A DNA stretch of 64,000 nt from Variovorax sp. CF313 (GTDB lineage Bacteria > Pseudomonadota > Gammaproteobacteria > Burkholderiales > Burkholderiaceae_C): the NCBI RefSeq assembly GCF_000282635.1, contig NZ_AKIW01000077.1, positions 102,093-166,092 of the forward strand, written 5' to 3'. The notes below the pieces were generated by a model that saw only the letters and a list, made by a program, of their open reading frames with translations, did no database searches and was not told the origin of the DNA. A program made the position numbers and the translations under genes. Of the stretch, positions 1-9,240 are shown in pieces. Positions within the stretch are counted from its first letter, which is position 1, and each line of letters begins with the position of its first letter.

Positions 1-1
1 G

Positions 2-3000
2 GCCCTGATCCAGATCTCCAAGGGCAAGGAGATGGTACTGGCCAAGACCCAGCTCCTGTGGAGCTACAAGCCCACCTCGATCGGCCTGTCCATGGTCGCG
101 GACATGCGCCGCCTCTTGGAGAAGGGTGCGGTCGGCTGCACGGAAGTCCCGCGTCGCCTGGTGAGCAAGAAGGGCGGGGTCCAAAACGTGTCGCTGCTCG
201 ATACCGGCACATTGGACGCGACCTATTCGACCGACGCGGGCTCCCTGGTTCCGGCGGCCAACAAGCTCCGCAGCCTGCGCCACGAGATCAAGGGCCGGAT
301 CAAGGATCTCGCGGAAGGTGGCTATCTGACCCCGACCCAGCGCGACGAGGTCAAGGCATCCTGGGACAAGTTTGAGGAGGACTACATCAAGGCGATGGAG
401 GACTTCGTCTCAGTCGGCCTGCATGGTGAGGCCGTCATGCGCCAGGCGGAATCTTTCGGCGCGCTGATGGCGACCCTCATGTCCCAAGCCCGCGGTGACG
501 TGTGCCGCTCGCGCTTGACCTCCGAGATCCTCTCAGTGGGCACGGCCCGCGTGGCCGGCGACAATCCCGCGTTGATCATTCCGCCCTGGCACCCGGAGCG
601 CATGAAGGCCCTTGCGGTGAAATCGCGCCGCGTGGCGGGATTTGCCACGCACTTGCTCTCCAGCGGCAGCATTCTCTATGGCGACCGCGAGATTTTCATG
701 CGCGAGCTCTCCGACGAGATCGCCCACCCGTTCTATCCAGAGATCGCCGTCCTAAATCGGACCGGCGCGCCGACGCTGGTCTCCGAAAGCAGCACGATCA
801 ACGGCTACAGCCTCTTGGAATCGCCCACGCGTGGCGCAGAGGATGCCATGACCGACGTAGATCCGGCCGCCGCCGCCAGGCAGGCGCGCGAGCTCCTGGA
901 GCGCTATGTCGGCTTGCAGCCGCATGAGGCCTCGAACCTCAACGTCGTGCTTTACAACGCCGACGCGGCCGAGCTGCCACTGGCGACGGTGCGCGAACTC
1001 TCGTCGATTCAGGAAGACGGGAAGCTCCAATGCAGCGTATCAGTGCGGCACTCTGACCCGGCGAAGCTTCGCAGCGTCTATGGTGAGCTGGTCAACAAGG
1101 CCGGCGACGATCCGGACCTGCCCGTGGTCAGCGAGACCAGCGACAACTTCATCGCGAAGCTGCGCATCTCGGTTACGCCGATCTCGGCCACGCCCAGCGA
1201 GAGCGCCCAGGGCTTCAAGGCTTTTGACGTGGCCTTCCTGCATGACGTGGTTTCGCGGGCTGCGCAATCCGAATGGCTCTCGGTCCCTTGGACGAATGAT
1301 CGGCCCAACCTTGAGCATGCCCCGTCGCGCTGGTCCTATCGCAGCGTCTCTGGCGAGAACGAGCTGAAATCCACCACGTTCTTGACGTGTCCTTGGCAGA
1401 CCGCGTCCGGCTGGGCCTATGTTTCCGCAGTGGCCGCTGTTTGCCGGCAGCTCGATGGGTTGCCCGGCGAGCGCTACCTGCCGGCCCGGCGCATCTCTTT
1501 GCAAAGCCCCGTGTTGGCCGAGATGATCAAGGACGCCCACGATCTGGCCGAATGGGTCGCCACCTACGACGAGCTGCTCGACAAGCGCCAACTCCAACAC
1601 AACGACATCACCGTCGTCCGCTACCGCCGCGGCTCTACCAATGGCCGCAATATGATCGTGAGTTCGACCTCAGAGTTGCGGTTGCTGGGCGTGCTGGTGC
1701 GCCGCCGCCTGGACGAATTGAATTTGCCGCTCGACGCGTCCGAGATCCAGGCCGCCGCCGACAAGGCCAAGCGCGATGCGCTCTCGGTCTCTGGCGACAT
1801 CGTGCTGCGCGCGGCGAAGCGCGGGGTCTCTGCGGGCGAGATGATCGGCCTGGTGCTCAGCCGCCACTTGCTCGCCGAAGAGTTCAGGGCCGCCGCGGAC
1901 GGGGGCCAGGTCTTGACGGCCTACTTCCTGCTCGACGACTACGCGAGCTGGCTCTCGCAGCCGGAGAGTCGCATCGCCGACATCCTCGCGCTCAATGTCG
2001 AGGAACGGGAGGAAGGCGTCCGCGTGGTCATTTCGATCGTCGAGTCGAAATACGTCGCTGCCGACGGCCTGGCCAAGGCCCGCCGGGACTCCAAGGACCA
2101 GCTTCTTGCCACTCTCGGCATGTTCCGCGAGGCGCTCTTCGGTGACCCGGGCCGGCTCGATCGCGACGTGTGGCTCGCCCGCTTGGCCGACATGCTCATC
2201 GACGCCGACATCCCGCCGGGCATGACGGGCCTGATGGAGCGCGCGCGTTCGAAGCTTCGCGAGGGCGACGTCGAGATCTCGCTGCGCGGCTACTCGCATG
2301 TCTACGTTCACACCTCGGACGCCGGCTCGATGTCTGCCTCCGACCAGGAGCTCTTAGAGGAGTCGGACGGCGTGAAGGCTTGGCAAGAGATCTTCGACCG
2401 ACCCGACCTGCGAAAGCTCGCCGAAGCCTACGCCAGAGGCGCTGGCGGGATCGACGTTCGCGCAGGCCTTGGATCTCATCAGCCCTGGCTTGAGCACGGC
2501 TTCAAGAAGCCCGCTCCGCGCGTGCCCTGGCTCTCCGCCATGGGCCAGCTCGCCAGCAGTGCGGTCGGTGTTCCGGTGGAGGAAGCTCCCGTGCTCGAGA
2601 AAGCCGCCGCTTCGGCTCTGATTAGCGGCCCGGCACAAGAGCCTGCGGCACCTGCGCAAAGCCCGGCCCAAACCGACGCCATGGTGTCGACTTCGGCGTC
2701 AAGCGCCGCGCCCGCTCCGGCCACCAACTTCGGAGCTGCGCTCTCCGAGCTGGTGGCCTCCAAGTCCGCTGGGGGCGCGCAGTCCGACGCCGAACGGGAG
2801 GAGTGGGCCCAGGAGGTCACCAAGAAGCTAAAAGCCGCGCTCAACAGCTACGGACTGCAGGCGGCCATCCTGGGTACACGCTTGACCCCCAATGGCTGCC
2901 TGGTACGTCTGGCCGGCTCCGACCGGCTTCGCGTCGAAGACATCGAGAACAAGCGCACCCAGCTTCTAACCACGCACGCGATCAACCTCGTGACAGTTCA

Positions 3001-3904
3001 GCCCAAGCCAGGCGAGATCGTGGTCACGGTTGCTGGCTCGAAGCGCCAGGCCGTGTCCCTCTGGGAGCTCTGGTCGCGCCGCGAGCTCAATCGCAACGTT
3101 GCCGGCATCAACACGTCCTTCCTTCTGGGACTGCAAGAAATCAACGGTGCACTGCTGTATCTGAACCTCGGAGCGGAGTTCGGCGGGCTCTCGTCCCACG
3201 AGCCGCATTCGCTGGTGGCTGGCTCGACCGGCAGCGGTAAGTCGGTGCTTATCCAAGCCTTGCTTCTGGACATAGCGGCGACTAACTCCAAGGATCTGGC
3301 GCAGATCATTTTGATCGACCCGAAGATGGGCGTGGACTACGCCCCCTTGGCCGACTTGCCGCACATGCGCGACGAGATCGTCACCACCAAGGAGAAGGCC
3401 GGCGAGGTGCTCGAAACGTTGGTCCAGGAGATGGAGGACCGCTATCGCGCGTTCGCCAAGGCCAGGACGCGCGACTTGCCGACCTACAACTCCAAGGTCT
3501 CGGTCGAGGAGCGCCTGCCGATGGTCTTCCTGGTCCATGATGAGTTCGCCGACTGGATGCTCGACGACGGCTACAAGGCGGCGGTGGGTGCGGCGGTGCA
3601 GCGCCTCGGCGTGAAGGCCCGCGCAGCCGGCATCCACCTGATCTTCGCGGCCCAGCGTCCGGACAAAGACGTGATGCCGATGCAACTTCGCGAGAACCTC
3701 GGGAACCGGCTGATCTTGAAGGTCTCGAGCGAAGCGACATCCAAGATCGCGCTTGACCGCCCTGGAGCGGAGTTGCTCTTAGGCCGTGGGCATTTGGCTG
3801 CGAAGCTCAATGGTGAACAAGGCTTGGTATTCGCGCAGGCGCCATTCCTGTCGGATCAAGACATCGAAGCAGCCGTCGAGGCGATTGCGAAAACGCAAAC
3901 TTGA
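2..3904 (+). CDS. FtsK/HerA-type DNA translocase, 5' partial, defence-associated
   Basis: The reading frame is open to the window edge, so the true start lies upstream; the first visible ATG is at 32. The last ~270 residues are an FtsK/SpoIIIE-type motor: Walker A GSTGSGKS at about residues 1064-1071 (counted from 32), Walker B IILIDPKMG about 30 residues later, then FLVHDEFADW and AAQRPDKDVMP, typical of the FtsK fold. The ~1000 residues before it are not recognised, apart from an Ala/Pro-rich linker near 2600-2750. It is followed 46 bp later by a GHKL ATPase gene on the same strand and converges with DUF4007/ATPase/PAPS-reductase genes, so a role as the translocase or effector subunit of a phosphorothioate-linked restriction complex is inferred. 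A chromosome-segregation FtsK is unlikely because no membrane segments or gamma domain are seen. Confidence 0.8.
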   Translation, partial: ALIQISKGKEMVLAKTQLLWSYKPTSIGLSMVADMRRLLEKGAVGCTEVPRRLVSKKGGVQNVSLLDTGTLDATYSTDAGSLVPAANKLRSLRHEIKGRIKDLAEGGYLTPTQRDEVKASWDKFEEDYIKAMEDFVSVGLHGEAVMRQAESFGALMATLMSQARGDVCRSRLTSEILSVGTARVAGDNPALIIPPWHPERMKALAVKSRRVAGFATHLLSSGSILYGDREIFMRELSDEIAHPFYPEIAVLNRTGAPTLVSESSTINGYSLLESPTRGAEDAMTDVDPAAAARQARELLERYVGLQPHEASNLNVVLYNADAAELPLATVRELSSIQEDGKLQCSVSVRHSDPAKLRSVYGELVNKAGDDPDLPVVSETSDNFIAKLRISVTPISATPSESAQGFKAFDVAFLHDVVSRAAQSEWLSVPWTNDRPNLEHAPSRWSYRSVSGENELKSTTFLTCPWQTASGWAYVSAVAAVCRQLDGLPGERYLPARRISLQSPVLAEMIKDAHDLAEWVATYDELLDKRQLQHNDITVVRYRRGSTNGRNMIVSSTSELRLLGVLVRRRLDELNLPLDASEIQAAADKAKRDALSVSGDIVLRAAKRGVSAGEMIGLVLSRHLLAEEFRAAADGGQVLTAYFLLDDYASWLSQPESRIADILALNVEEREEGVRVVISIVESKYVAADGLAKARRDSKDQLLATLGMFREALFGDPGRLDRDVWLARLADMLIDADIPPGMTGLMERARSKLREGDVEISLRGYSHVYVHTSDAGSMSASDQELLEESDGVKAWQEIFDRPDLRKLAEAYARGAGGIDVRAGLGSHQPWLEHGFKKPAPRVPWLSAMGQLASSAVGVPVEEAPVLEKAAASALISGPAQEPAAPAQSPAQTDAMVSTSASSAAPAPATNFGAALSELVASKSAGGAQSDAEREEWAQEVTKKLKAALNSYGLQAAILGTRLTPNGCLVRLAGSDRLRVEDIENKRTQLLTTHAINLVTVQPKPGEIVVTVAGSKRQAVSLWELWSRRELNRNVAGINTSFLLGLQEINGALLYLNLGAEFGGLSSHEPHSLVAGSTGSGKSVLIQALLLDIAATNSKDLAQIILIDPKMGVDYAPLADLPHMRDEIVTTKEKAGEVLETLVQEMEDRYRAFAKARTRDLPTYNSKVSVEERLPMVFLVHDEFADWMLDDGYKAAVGAAVQRLGVKARAAGIHLIFAAQRPDKDVMPMQLRENLGNRLILKVSSEATSKIALDRPGAELLLGRGHLAAKLNGEQGLVFAQAPFLSDQDIEAAVEAIAKTQT

Positions 3905-3950
3905 AGGAAGGAAACCGGCATGCCATTCCCGACGTGCGACGAGGTAACGC

Positions 3951-6314
3951 ATGACTGAACAAGCGCGAGGCGCCCAGCCGTTTCGTATCGCCGCCCGTGC
4001 AATGCGTCAACTCGGGGCGGAACTGATCACGTCCGACGAGATGGCTCTGTATGAGCTTATCAAAAACGGTTTCGATGCCCGGTCGCCGCGAACGGTGGTC
4101 GAGATCTCTGCCCCAGCCGATGCCGGGGCGGTAGCACTGGTTCGTGAGCAGGTCTCGACGGGGCGAGTGTCTGTGACGGTCTCGCTTGAGCGCCTGGAGA
4201 AGACGCTCTCAGCGGATTTAACGATCGAGCAGCGAGTGAGCGCACTCCAGCGATTCAAGGAACATGCAACGTCGGCTTCTGCGCTCAGCGAGTTCCTCGA
4301 CGCATTCCTCCGAAACGACTTCTGGATCGAGGTCAGCGACAAAGGCATTGGCATGTCGGCGGACGAGCTGCACGACAAGTTCATGATGGTGGGGACACCC
4401 AACAAGCTGATTGAGAAAGCGCATGCGGACCGGACGATTCTGGGCGAGAAGGGCATTGGTCGGCTCTCGATGATGAAGCTTGGTCAAGTGGCAATGGTCC
4501 GCTCGAAAGTTGCAGGAGTCGCCTCGTGGAATTCGATCGAATTCGATTGGAAGAAGTTCGACAGACCCAGGGCCGAGTTGGGCGATATTCTGTTCGAAGT
4601 CAGGGAGGCGGAATCTGACGCGGAAGAGGTACAAGGAACGGTGATACGCGTCACCGAGTTGCTGGCGAACTGGTCGGCCCCGAAGGTGAATGAATTTCTC
4701 AACAAATACGTTCGCAGGCTCCAGGACCCGTTCGCCAAACCCCGGCGTCCTTATCCGATTGATGTGCTGCTCAACGGGCACCGTTTGGCGATCACGCCGA
4801 TTCCGACTTGGTTGTTGGAAGTCGCGCAGTTTCGATGCGAAATCAGCTTCACCCCGAGTGTGGTGGACAGCCAATCGGTGTCCCTTCGACGAGAGGTTGT
4901 CTGGAAAGGTGGCTCTAGTGCGGAGACACGAACCTGGACCCTCGATGAGCTGGCCGCCCTCGCGGGTGTGCCCATCGAGACCTGCCGCAACCTCGGGCCC
5001 TTCACTGCATCGTGCTATTGGTTCAATCGTGCGCTGATCGTCGGAACGCTCGATCACTCCAAGACTCGGATGCTGGCCGAACTCAACGTCTGGTGCGGCG
5101 GGTTCGCGGTCTATCGCGACGGGTTCCGCGTGGGTCAGACGGGCGGCATGGAGGACGATTGGCTGGAGTGGGATGGAAAAGCACTGAGGACCAAGGGATT
5201 CATGCTGAATCGGTACCAGACCGTTGGCACGGTCTCCATCACTTCGAAGGGGAATCCGCGGCTTATCGATGCGGCCAACCGCGAACGTCTTGTTTCTTGC
5301 CCTGAGCAGACGCTCTTAGTGAGCCTCCTTGGAGACATCATCGTTAAGGATTTGCGTTCGCACATCGATGCGATAAAGCAAGTTGAGGTCAAGCAGGCGA
5401 TCGAAGAGGAGTCAGCCGAAGAGAGCTTAAAGCGGTCCGAGAGCTCGTTGAAGAGCACCCTGCAGACAGTTGAGGACATTGCGAGGGTTGTCCCCGCGAC
5501 GGTGCAGCCGAAGCTCGAAGAGGTTCGGCGCACACTGCAATCGCAGGTCGAATATGTGGAGACTATCAGAGGGGCGCTTCAGCTCGCGCGTGAGACCCGA
5601 GTTGAGCTGCTCGAGCTCGCGAACATTGGGCTAGTGGTGGAGATCGTGGTGCACGAACTCACGCGTCTGACTCAGAGCACCGGAGACTTGTTGCTCAATC
5701 TGCGCAAGGCAGCCGCAGCCGACGCACCCCTGGTGGGCTTGATCGACAATCTGCAGTCGCAGATCAAGGCCACCAGCAAGCGGATCAGCTCTGTCGACGT
5801 CCTAAGTCCTTCGGGACGAAACCGCCGGGAGCGATTCAACGTCGTGGCGCAGTTGAAGACGGTCGTCAGCGGCTTTGAGGCGCGGTTTCAGCGCCATTCA
5901 GTTGAGTGCGACGTCTTGGTTGATGGGGTGCCGGCGTCGACGCAGGTCTTCGAGGTTCGGCTAGTTCGCGGGCTGATCGCGCAAGTACTGGAGAACCTGC
6001 TGACCAACTCCGTGTATTGGGTCCAGCAAGGACTCAAGCGTGGGGAGGAGCGTCGGCGCGTCGTGGTGGAGCTGGATACCCGCTCCGGCGTGGTCATGGT
6101 CACCGATAACGGACCGGGAATCGATCCGTCACATGGGGAGTCCATCTTCCGGCCGTACTTCAGCATGAGAAAGCGTGGCAAGGGACTTGGGCTATACATC
6201 GCCCGAGAACTCGTTGAGTACCACAGAGGAAAACTTTACTTGGACGCAAGCGGCGAGTCCGATGGACGGCTCAGAACGTTCGTTCTTGAACTACCCAGGG
6301 AAGGAGAAGCGTGA
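3951..6314 (+). CDS. Double GHKL ATPase (HSP90/MORC-like N-terminus, histidine-kinase-like C-terminus)
   Basis: This 787-residue protein carries two Bergerat-fold ATPase modules. The N-terminal one shows the N-box ELIKNGFDA (residues 35-43), DKGIGMS (about 130-136) and GEKGIGRLS (about 165-173), as in HSP90/MutL/MORC-like proteins. The C-terminal one is histidine-kinase-like, with an N-box VLENLLTNS, a G1 box DNGPGID (about 719-725) and RGKGLGL (about 742). A His-Glu pair (H568-E569) sits where a dimerisation/phosphoacceptor helix is expected, preceded by a likely coiled coil around 480-560. There are no membrane segments, so it is cytoplasmic. Its stop overlaps the GTG start of the next gene, which has a receiver-like N-terminus, so the pair may signal by phosphotransfer. 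In this context it is inferred to be part of the restriction half of an Ssp-type defence system. Confidence 0.8.
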   Translation: MTEQARGAQPFRIAARAMRQLGAELITSDEMALYELIKNGFDARSPRTVVEISAPADAGAVALVREQVSTGRVSVTVSLERLEKTLSADLTIEQRVSALQRFKEHATSASALSEFLDAFLRNDFWIEVSDKGIGMSADELHDKFMMVGTPNKLIEKAHADRTILGEKGIGRLSMMKLGQVAMVRSKVAGVASWNSIEFDWKKFDRPRAELGDILFEVREAESDAEEVQGTVIRVTELLANWSAPKVNEFLNKYVRRLQDPFAKPRRPYPIDVLLNGHRLAITPIPTWLLEVAQFRCEISFTPSVVDSQSVSLRREVVWKGGSSAETRTWTLDELAALAGVPIETCRNLGPFTASCYWFNRALIVGTLDHSKTRMLAELNVWCGGFAVYRDGFRVGQTGGMEDDWLEWDGKALRTKGFMLNRYQTVGTVSITSKGNPRLIDAANRERLVSCPEQTLLVSLLGDIIVKDLRSHIDAIKQVEVKQAIEEESAEESLKRSESSLKSTLQTVEDIARVVPATVQPKLEEVRRTLQSQVEYVETIRGALQLARETRVELLELANIGLVVEIVVHELTRLTQSTGDLLLNLRKAAAADAPLVGLIDNLQSQIKATSKRISSVDVLSPSGRNRRERFNVVAQLKTVVSGFEARFQRHSVECDVLVDGVPASTQVFEVRLVRGLIAQVLENLLTNSVYWVQQGLKRGEERRRVVVELDTRSGVVMVTDNGPGIDPSHGESIFRPYFSMRKRGKGLGLYIARELVEYHRGKLYLDASGESDGRLRTFVLELPREGEA

Positions 6315-8329
6315 ACGATCAGATCGCTCCAGGCGAAGACGGCAAAGCGGAGGAGGCGTTGGTCGCAGTGCAGGAGCACGCAAGCGAAGACCAGGTGTTG
6401 CCGCCACAGCCCAATGTTCCCAAGACCATCGTCGTGGTCGATGACGAGCTATTCCGGCTCACGAACTCTCACGTGCGCCGTTGGGCGCCGGATTTCTACG
6501 AGACGATAGAGGATGTAAACGACCCCGCGTTTGGCAACCTTTGGGAGGTGGCGAGAGCCGTTCCCGAGTTGGGTGCTGCTGATTGGGACATTGACGCGGC
6601 GACATCCTACTTCGCGAGCGAAGCAGCCATCTCGAGCGTCCTGCTGTCCCAGCAGTTCTTGCAGATCGCACAACCGCGTCTTCGAGACTTGCTCGGCCCC
6701 TTCACCGGCCGGGCGAAATGGGTGACCGATCTGAAGCAAGTGTTCAAGGATGCGTTCCAGGCGCCTGATTTCGATCTGCAGTTCGTGCCAGTGAGGCCCT
6801 CCTTTGCCGATATCGGGCAGTGCGCCGTGGTGTTCTTGGACCTGTTCCTGGAACAGGGAGAGGCATCTCCTGTGGCAGCGGTGCAGGCCCATCTTCGGCA
6901 ACTGGCGACGGATGCGGACGATGCGGTGCTTCCCCCGCTTGTGCTGATGTCATCGCATCCGGAGTTGGAGCAGTACAAGCTTGGTTTCAGTGAGCACGCC
7001 GGCATCAGCGCTGCCGGCCTGATGGTGCTACCCAAGGCGGCGTTGATGGAGCCGGAGTTCCGCGCCGCCGGTCTGAAATTGGCTTTCAAGCAGTTGGACC
7101 GCCAGAAGCACGTGGCCCACGCGCTCAGGCGGTTCATGGCCTCGTGGCTCGAAGCGCTTGAGACTGCGAAGGCGAACACTGCCCGGACGCTTTGGAATCT
7201 GGACGCTTCGGCGATGCAGCAGATCCACCTGGCCTCGATCAGCGATGACGACCCCTACGACGAGCACTTGAACGAATTCCTCAGCAGGGAGCACTTGTTC
7301 CATGTCGAGGCGCAAGCGAAGGTCGCAGCAAGCGTTGCCGAGCTCGACAAGCAGTTCCGTGCTCAGCTTACCGAGGATGGACAGATCGAAAACAGGCTTA
7401 TTTCGCCTCTGGCGGATGTCAAGACGGCACGTGCTTTCGTCTCTCACTTCACGTGGTTCGGCTCCTCGCTTCCGGCGAGCTTCATGGGCGACGAGGCCGG
7501 CGCGGCGTCGCGCATCAGCCGCACGCTGCCGTTTGGCAGCGTGCTCGTTCAAAAGCAGGTCGGCGACGGAAGCAGGTGCCTAGTGCATATCACGCAGCAA
7601 TGCGACCTAAACGCGATCAGCCGAAGCAAGGATGCCTCCTGCACGCTGACGTTCGCAATAGCGAGCGCCATTGAATTGCAGGCGGCGTCGAATCCAGTCG
7701 TGAAGACGACCGAGCTGGTGGCGAAGAGCCTTCGGATCGGGCAGGGGGCGGACGAACGTGAGTTCGACCTTCGGATCAATGTGGGTGAGCTCCTCGCAAT
7801 GCCGCTTCGCGAGTTTCTGGAAAGAACCCGCACGGAGGATTGGCGGGTCGTCGGGCGGCTGCGCAGCGATATCACCAATCACATTGTCGCTGCGACCACC
7901 AACCACATGTCCCGACCTGCCTCGCAGAAGATGATTCGGCCAGGCCTGCTGCGATCGAAGGTCTTTTTGCAGTCGGCAGTCTTCAACGGTGCCAAGGAGG
8001 CACTCATCGACAAGGACTCTTCAGCGGCGCAGAAGCCTGCCAAGATCTTCTCGGTGTTGCGCGATGAAGGCAGGTATAGCTTTGAAGATAGCGCGTCCAT
8101 CGAGATCGCGCTCTGGCTCGTCCATCACTCGACCGCCATTGGGTTGGCGCTCGATGGAGATCAGCTCTGCGCGGCTTTGCGGCGAGGCTGGACATCTCCG
8201 GTCAGTCTGCCGGGCGGCCTCCGAATTCGGGTGCGGGAGTGTGAATCGCTAGCTGCTGCCTTCAGAGGGCTTCGAGGTGGAGACATCGCTCAGGGGGACG
8301 CTCAGCTGACTATCATCTTCGAGAAGTAG
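6311..8329 (+). CDS. Receiver-domain-like protein of the defence locus
   Basis: The gene starts at GTG 6311, overlapping the preceding stop (GTGA), so the two are translationally coupled. Residues ~38-210 resemble a response-regulator receiver: acidic pair in VVVDDE (D44-D45), a candidate phosphoacceptor Asp at 177 in FLDLFLE, and LVLMSSHPE where the conserved Ser/Thr is expected. The receiver is enlarged compared with the usual 120 residues. The remaining ~450 residues match no family I recognise and contain no DNA-binding helix-turn-helix that I can see. It ends 68 bp before the convergent PAPS-reductase gene. I infer that it is partner to the upstream GHKL protein and a component of the SspFGH-like effector set. 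Function is not established. Confidence 0.7.
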   Translation: MNDQIAPGEDGKAEEALVAVQEHASEDQVLPPQPNVPKTIVVVDDELFRLTNSHVRRWAPDFYETIEDVNDPAFGNLWEVARAVPELGAADWDIDAATSYFASEAAISSVLLSQQFLQIAQPRLRDLLGPFTGRAKWVTDLKQVFKDAFQAPDFDLQFVPVRPSFADIGQCAVVFLDLFLEQGEASPVAAVQAHLRQLATDADDAVLPPLVLMSSHPELEQYKLGFSEHAGISAAGLMVLPKAALMEPEFRAAGLKLAFKQLDRQKHVAHALRRFMASWLEALETAKANTARTLWNLDASAMQQIHLASISDDDPYDEHLNEFLSREHLFHVEAQAKVAASVAELDKQFRAQLTEDGQIENRLISPLADVKTARAFVSHFTWFGSSLPASFMGDEAGAASRISRTLPFGSVLVQKQVGDGSRCLVHITQQCDLNAISRSKDASCTLTFAIASAIELQAASNPVVKTTELVAKSLRIGQGADEREFDLRINVGELLAMPLREFLERTRTEDWRVVGRLRSDITNHIVAATTNHMSRPASQKMIRPGLLRSKVFLQSAVFNGAKEALIDKDSSAAQKPAKIFSVLRDEGRYSFEDSASIEIALWLVHHSTAIGLALDGDQLCAALRRGWTSPVSLPGGLRIRVRECESLAAAFRGLRGGDIAQGDAQLTIIFEK

Positions 8330-8397
8330 CTCGCCGCGTTAACGACATTCTCAGAAGCCGAAGCGGCTCCGCCGCCTCCCTCGTCAGTTGACAGCGG

Positions 8398-9240
8398 TCA
8401 CTTATGGCAGATGGCGCACGAGCCATTGCCCTCATCTACCCCGTAGATGTCGTCGATGTCGTCCGGGCTGGCCTTCACAGGCCGCAGCGGATTGATTGGA
8501 ATGGCTTTGCGCATGCGGGCACGGCGGATCTCGTATTCCGTTTCGATTGCCGTCACACGCTCCGGCTTCTCCATGTCGGAGAGCGATTCGCCCTTCGACC
8601 AGGTGAAAGGCGAGCCGTGCTCCAAGGCGTCTTTCTCCAGGGCTTTGGCGTCTTCATAGGCTTTTGGGTGCCGCTCTCGGAGGCGAACCCACTCGATCTT
8701 CTGCTGAAAAAAGCAGAACGTGCAGCCACTGCGCGAGCGCCATTCGTAGTACTTGGGATATCCGACGCCCGAGTTCTCCAAGATGTCGATCACGCCGACC
8801 TTGTCGATGCCCGCTTCGCGAAAGGGGAGCCTCACAAACAAGTTGTCCGCCTTGGCCGAGTAACCCTCCCGATAGTCTTCATCGGCACGGATGGCCACAT
8901 ACGACGTGACCTTGTCGCCTGCTGCGAGCATGGGCCTCACCCAGTTCTCGAAGGGGGCGAGCTTCAACTTCCGGGTGCACCAACGCGTGTTGGGGTTGGG
9001 CAGGAAGTGGTTGTATTGGCGCAGCCAGAAGCCGAAATCGCGGTCTGGATTTAACCGCAAGATGGTCTTGCCCAGCTTGCCTTCGAGCTTTCCGAGGAAC
9101 TCGTACACCTCGGGCAACTCTTCGCCGGTATCAGTGTAGAAGTATTCGATGTTGAGCTCGGGATGGTGCTCGCGCATGTAGACGGCCAGCGCCGCGCTGT
9201 CCTTGCCGCCGGAGATCCCCAGAACGTGCCGCTCAGCCAT
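8398..9240 (-). CDS. sspD: PAPS-reductase/DndC-like ATP pyrophosphatase, SspD-like
   Basis: This 280-residue protein has the PP-loop SGGKDS at residues 10-15, which binds ATP in PAPS reductases and in the DNA phosphorothioation enzymes DndC and SspD. Conserved cysteines are visible at 88 (TRWCTRK), 173 and 176 (SGCTFC), and 275 and 278 (CAICHK at the C-terminus), enough to hold an iron-sulfur cluster as DndC does. In such systems the enzyme activates the DNA backbone with ATP and passes on sulfur. The start overlaps the end of the ATPase gene by 8 bp, so the three minus-strand genes form one operon. No sulfate-assimilation genes lie nearby, which argues against CysH. BrxP of BREX type 4 is the main alternative, but PglZ is absent here. 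Confidence 0.82.
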   Translation of the reverse strand: MAERHVLGISGGKDSAALAVYMREHHPELNIEYFYTDTGEELPEVYEFLGKLEGKLGKTILRLNPDRDFGFWLRQYNHFLPNPNTRWCTRKLKLAPFENWVRPMLAAGDKVTSYVAIRADEDYREGYSAKADNLFVRLPFREAGIDKVGVIDILENSGVGYPKYYEWRSRSGCTFCFFQQKIEWVRLRERHPKAYEDAKALEKDALEHGSPFTWSKGESLSDMEKPERVTAIETEYEIRRARMRKAIPINPLRPVKASPDDIDDIYGVDEGNGSCAICHK

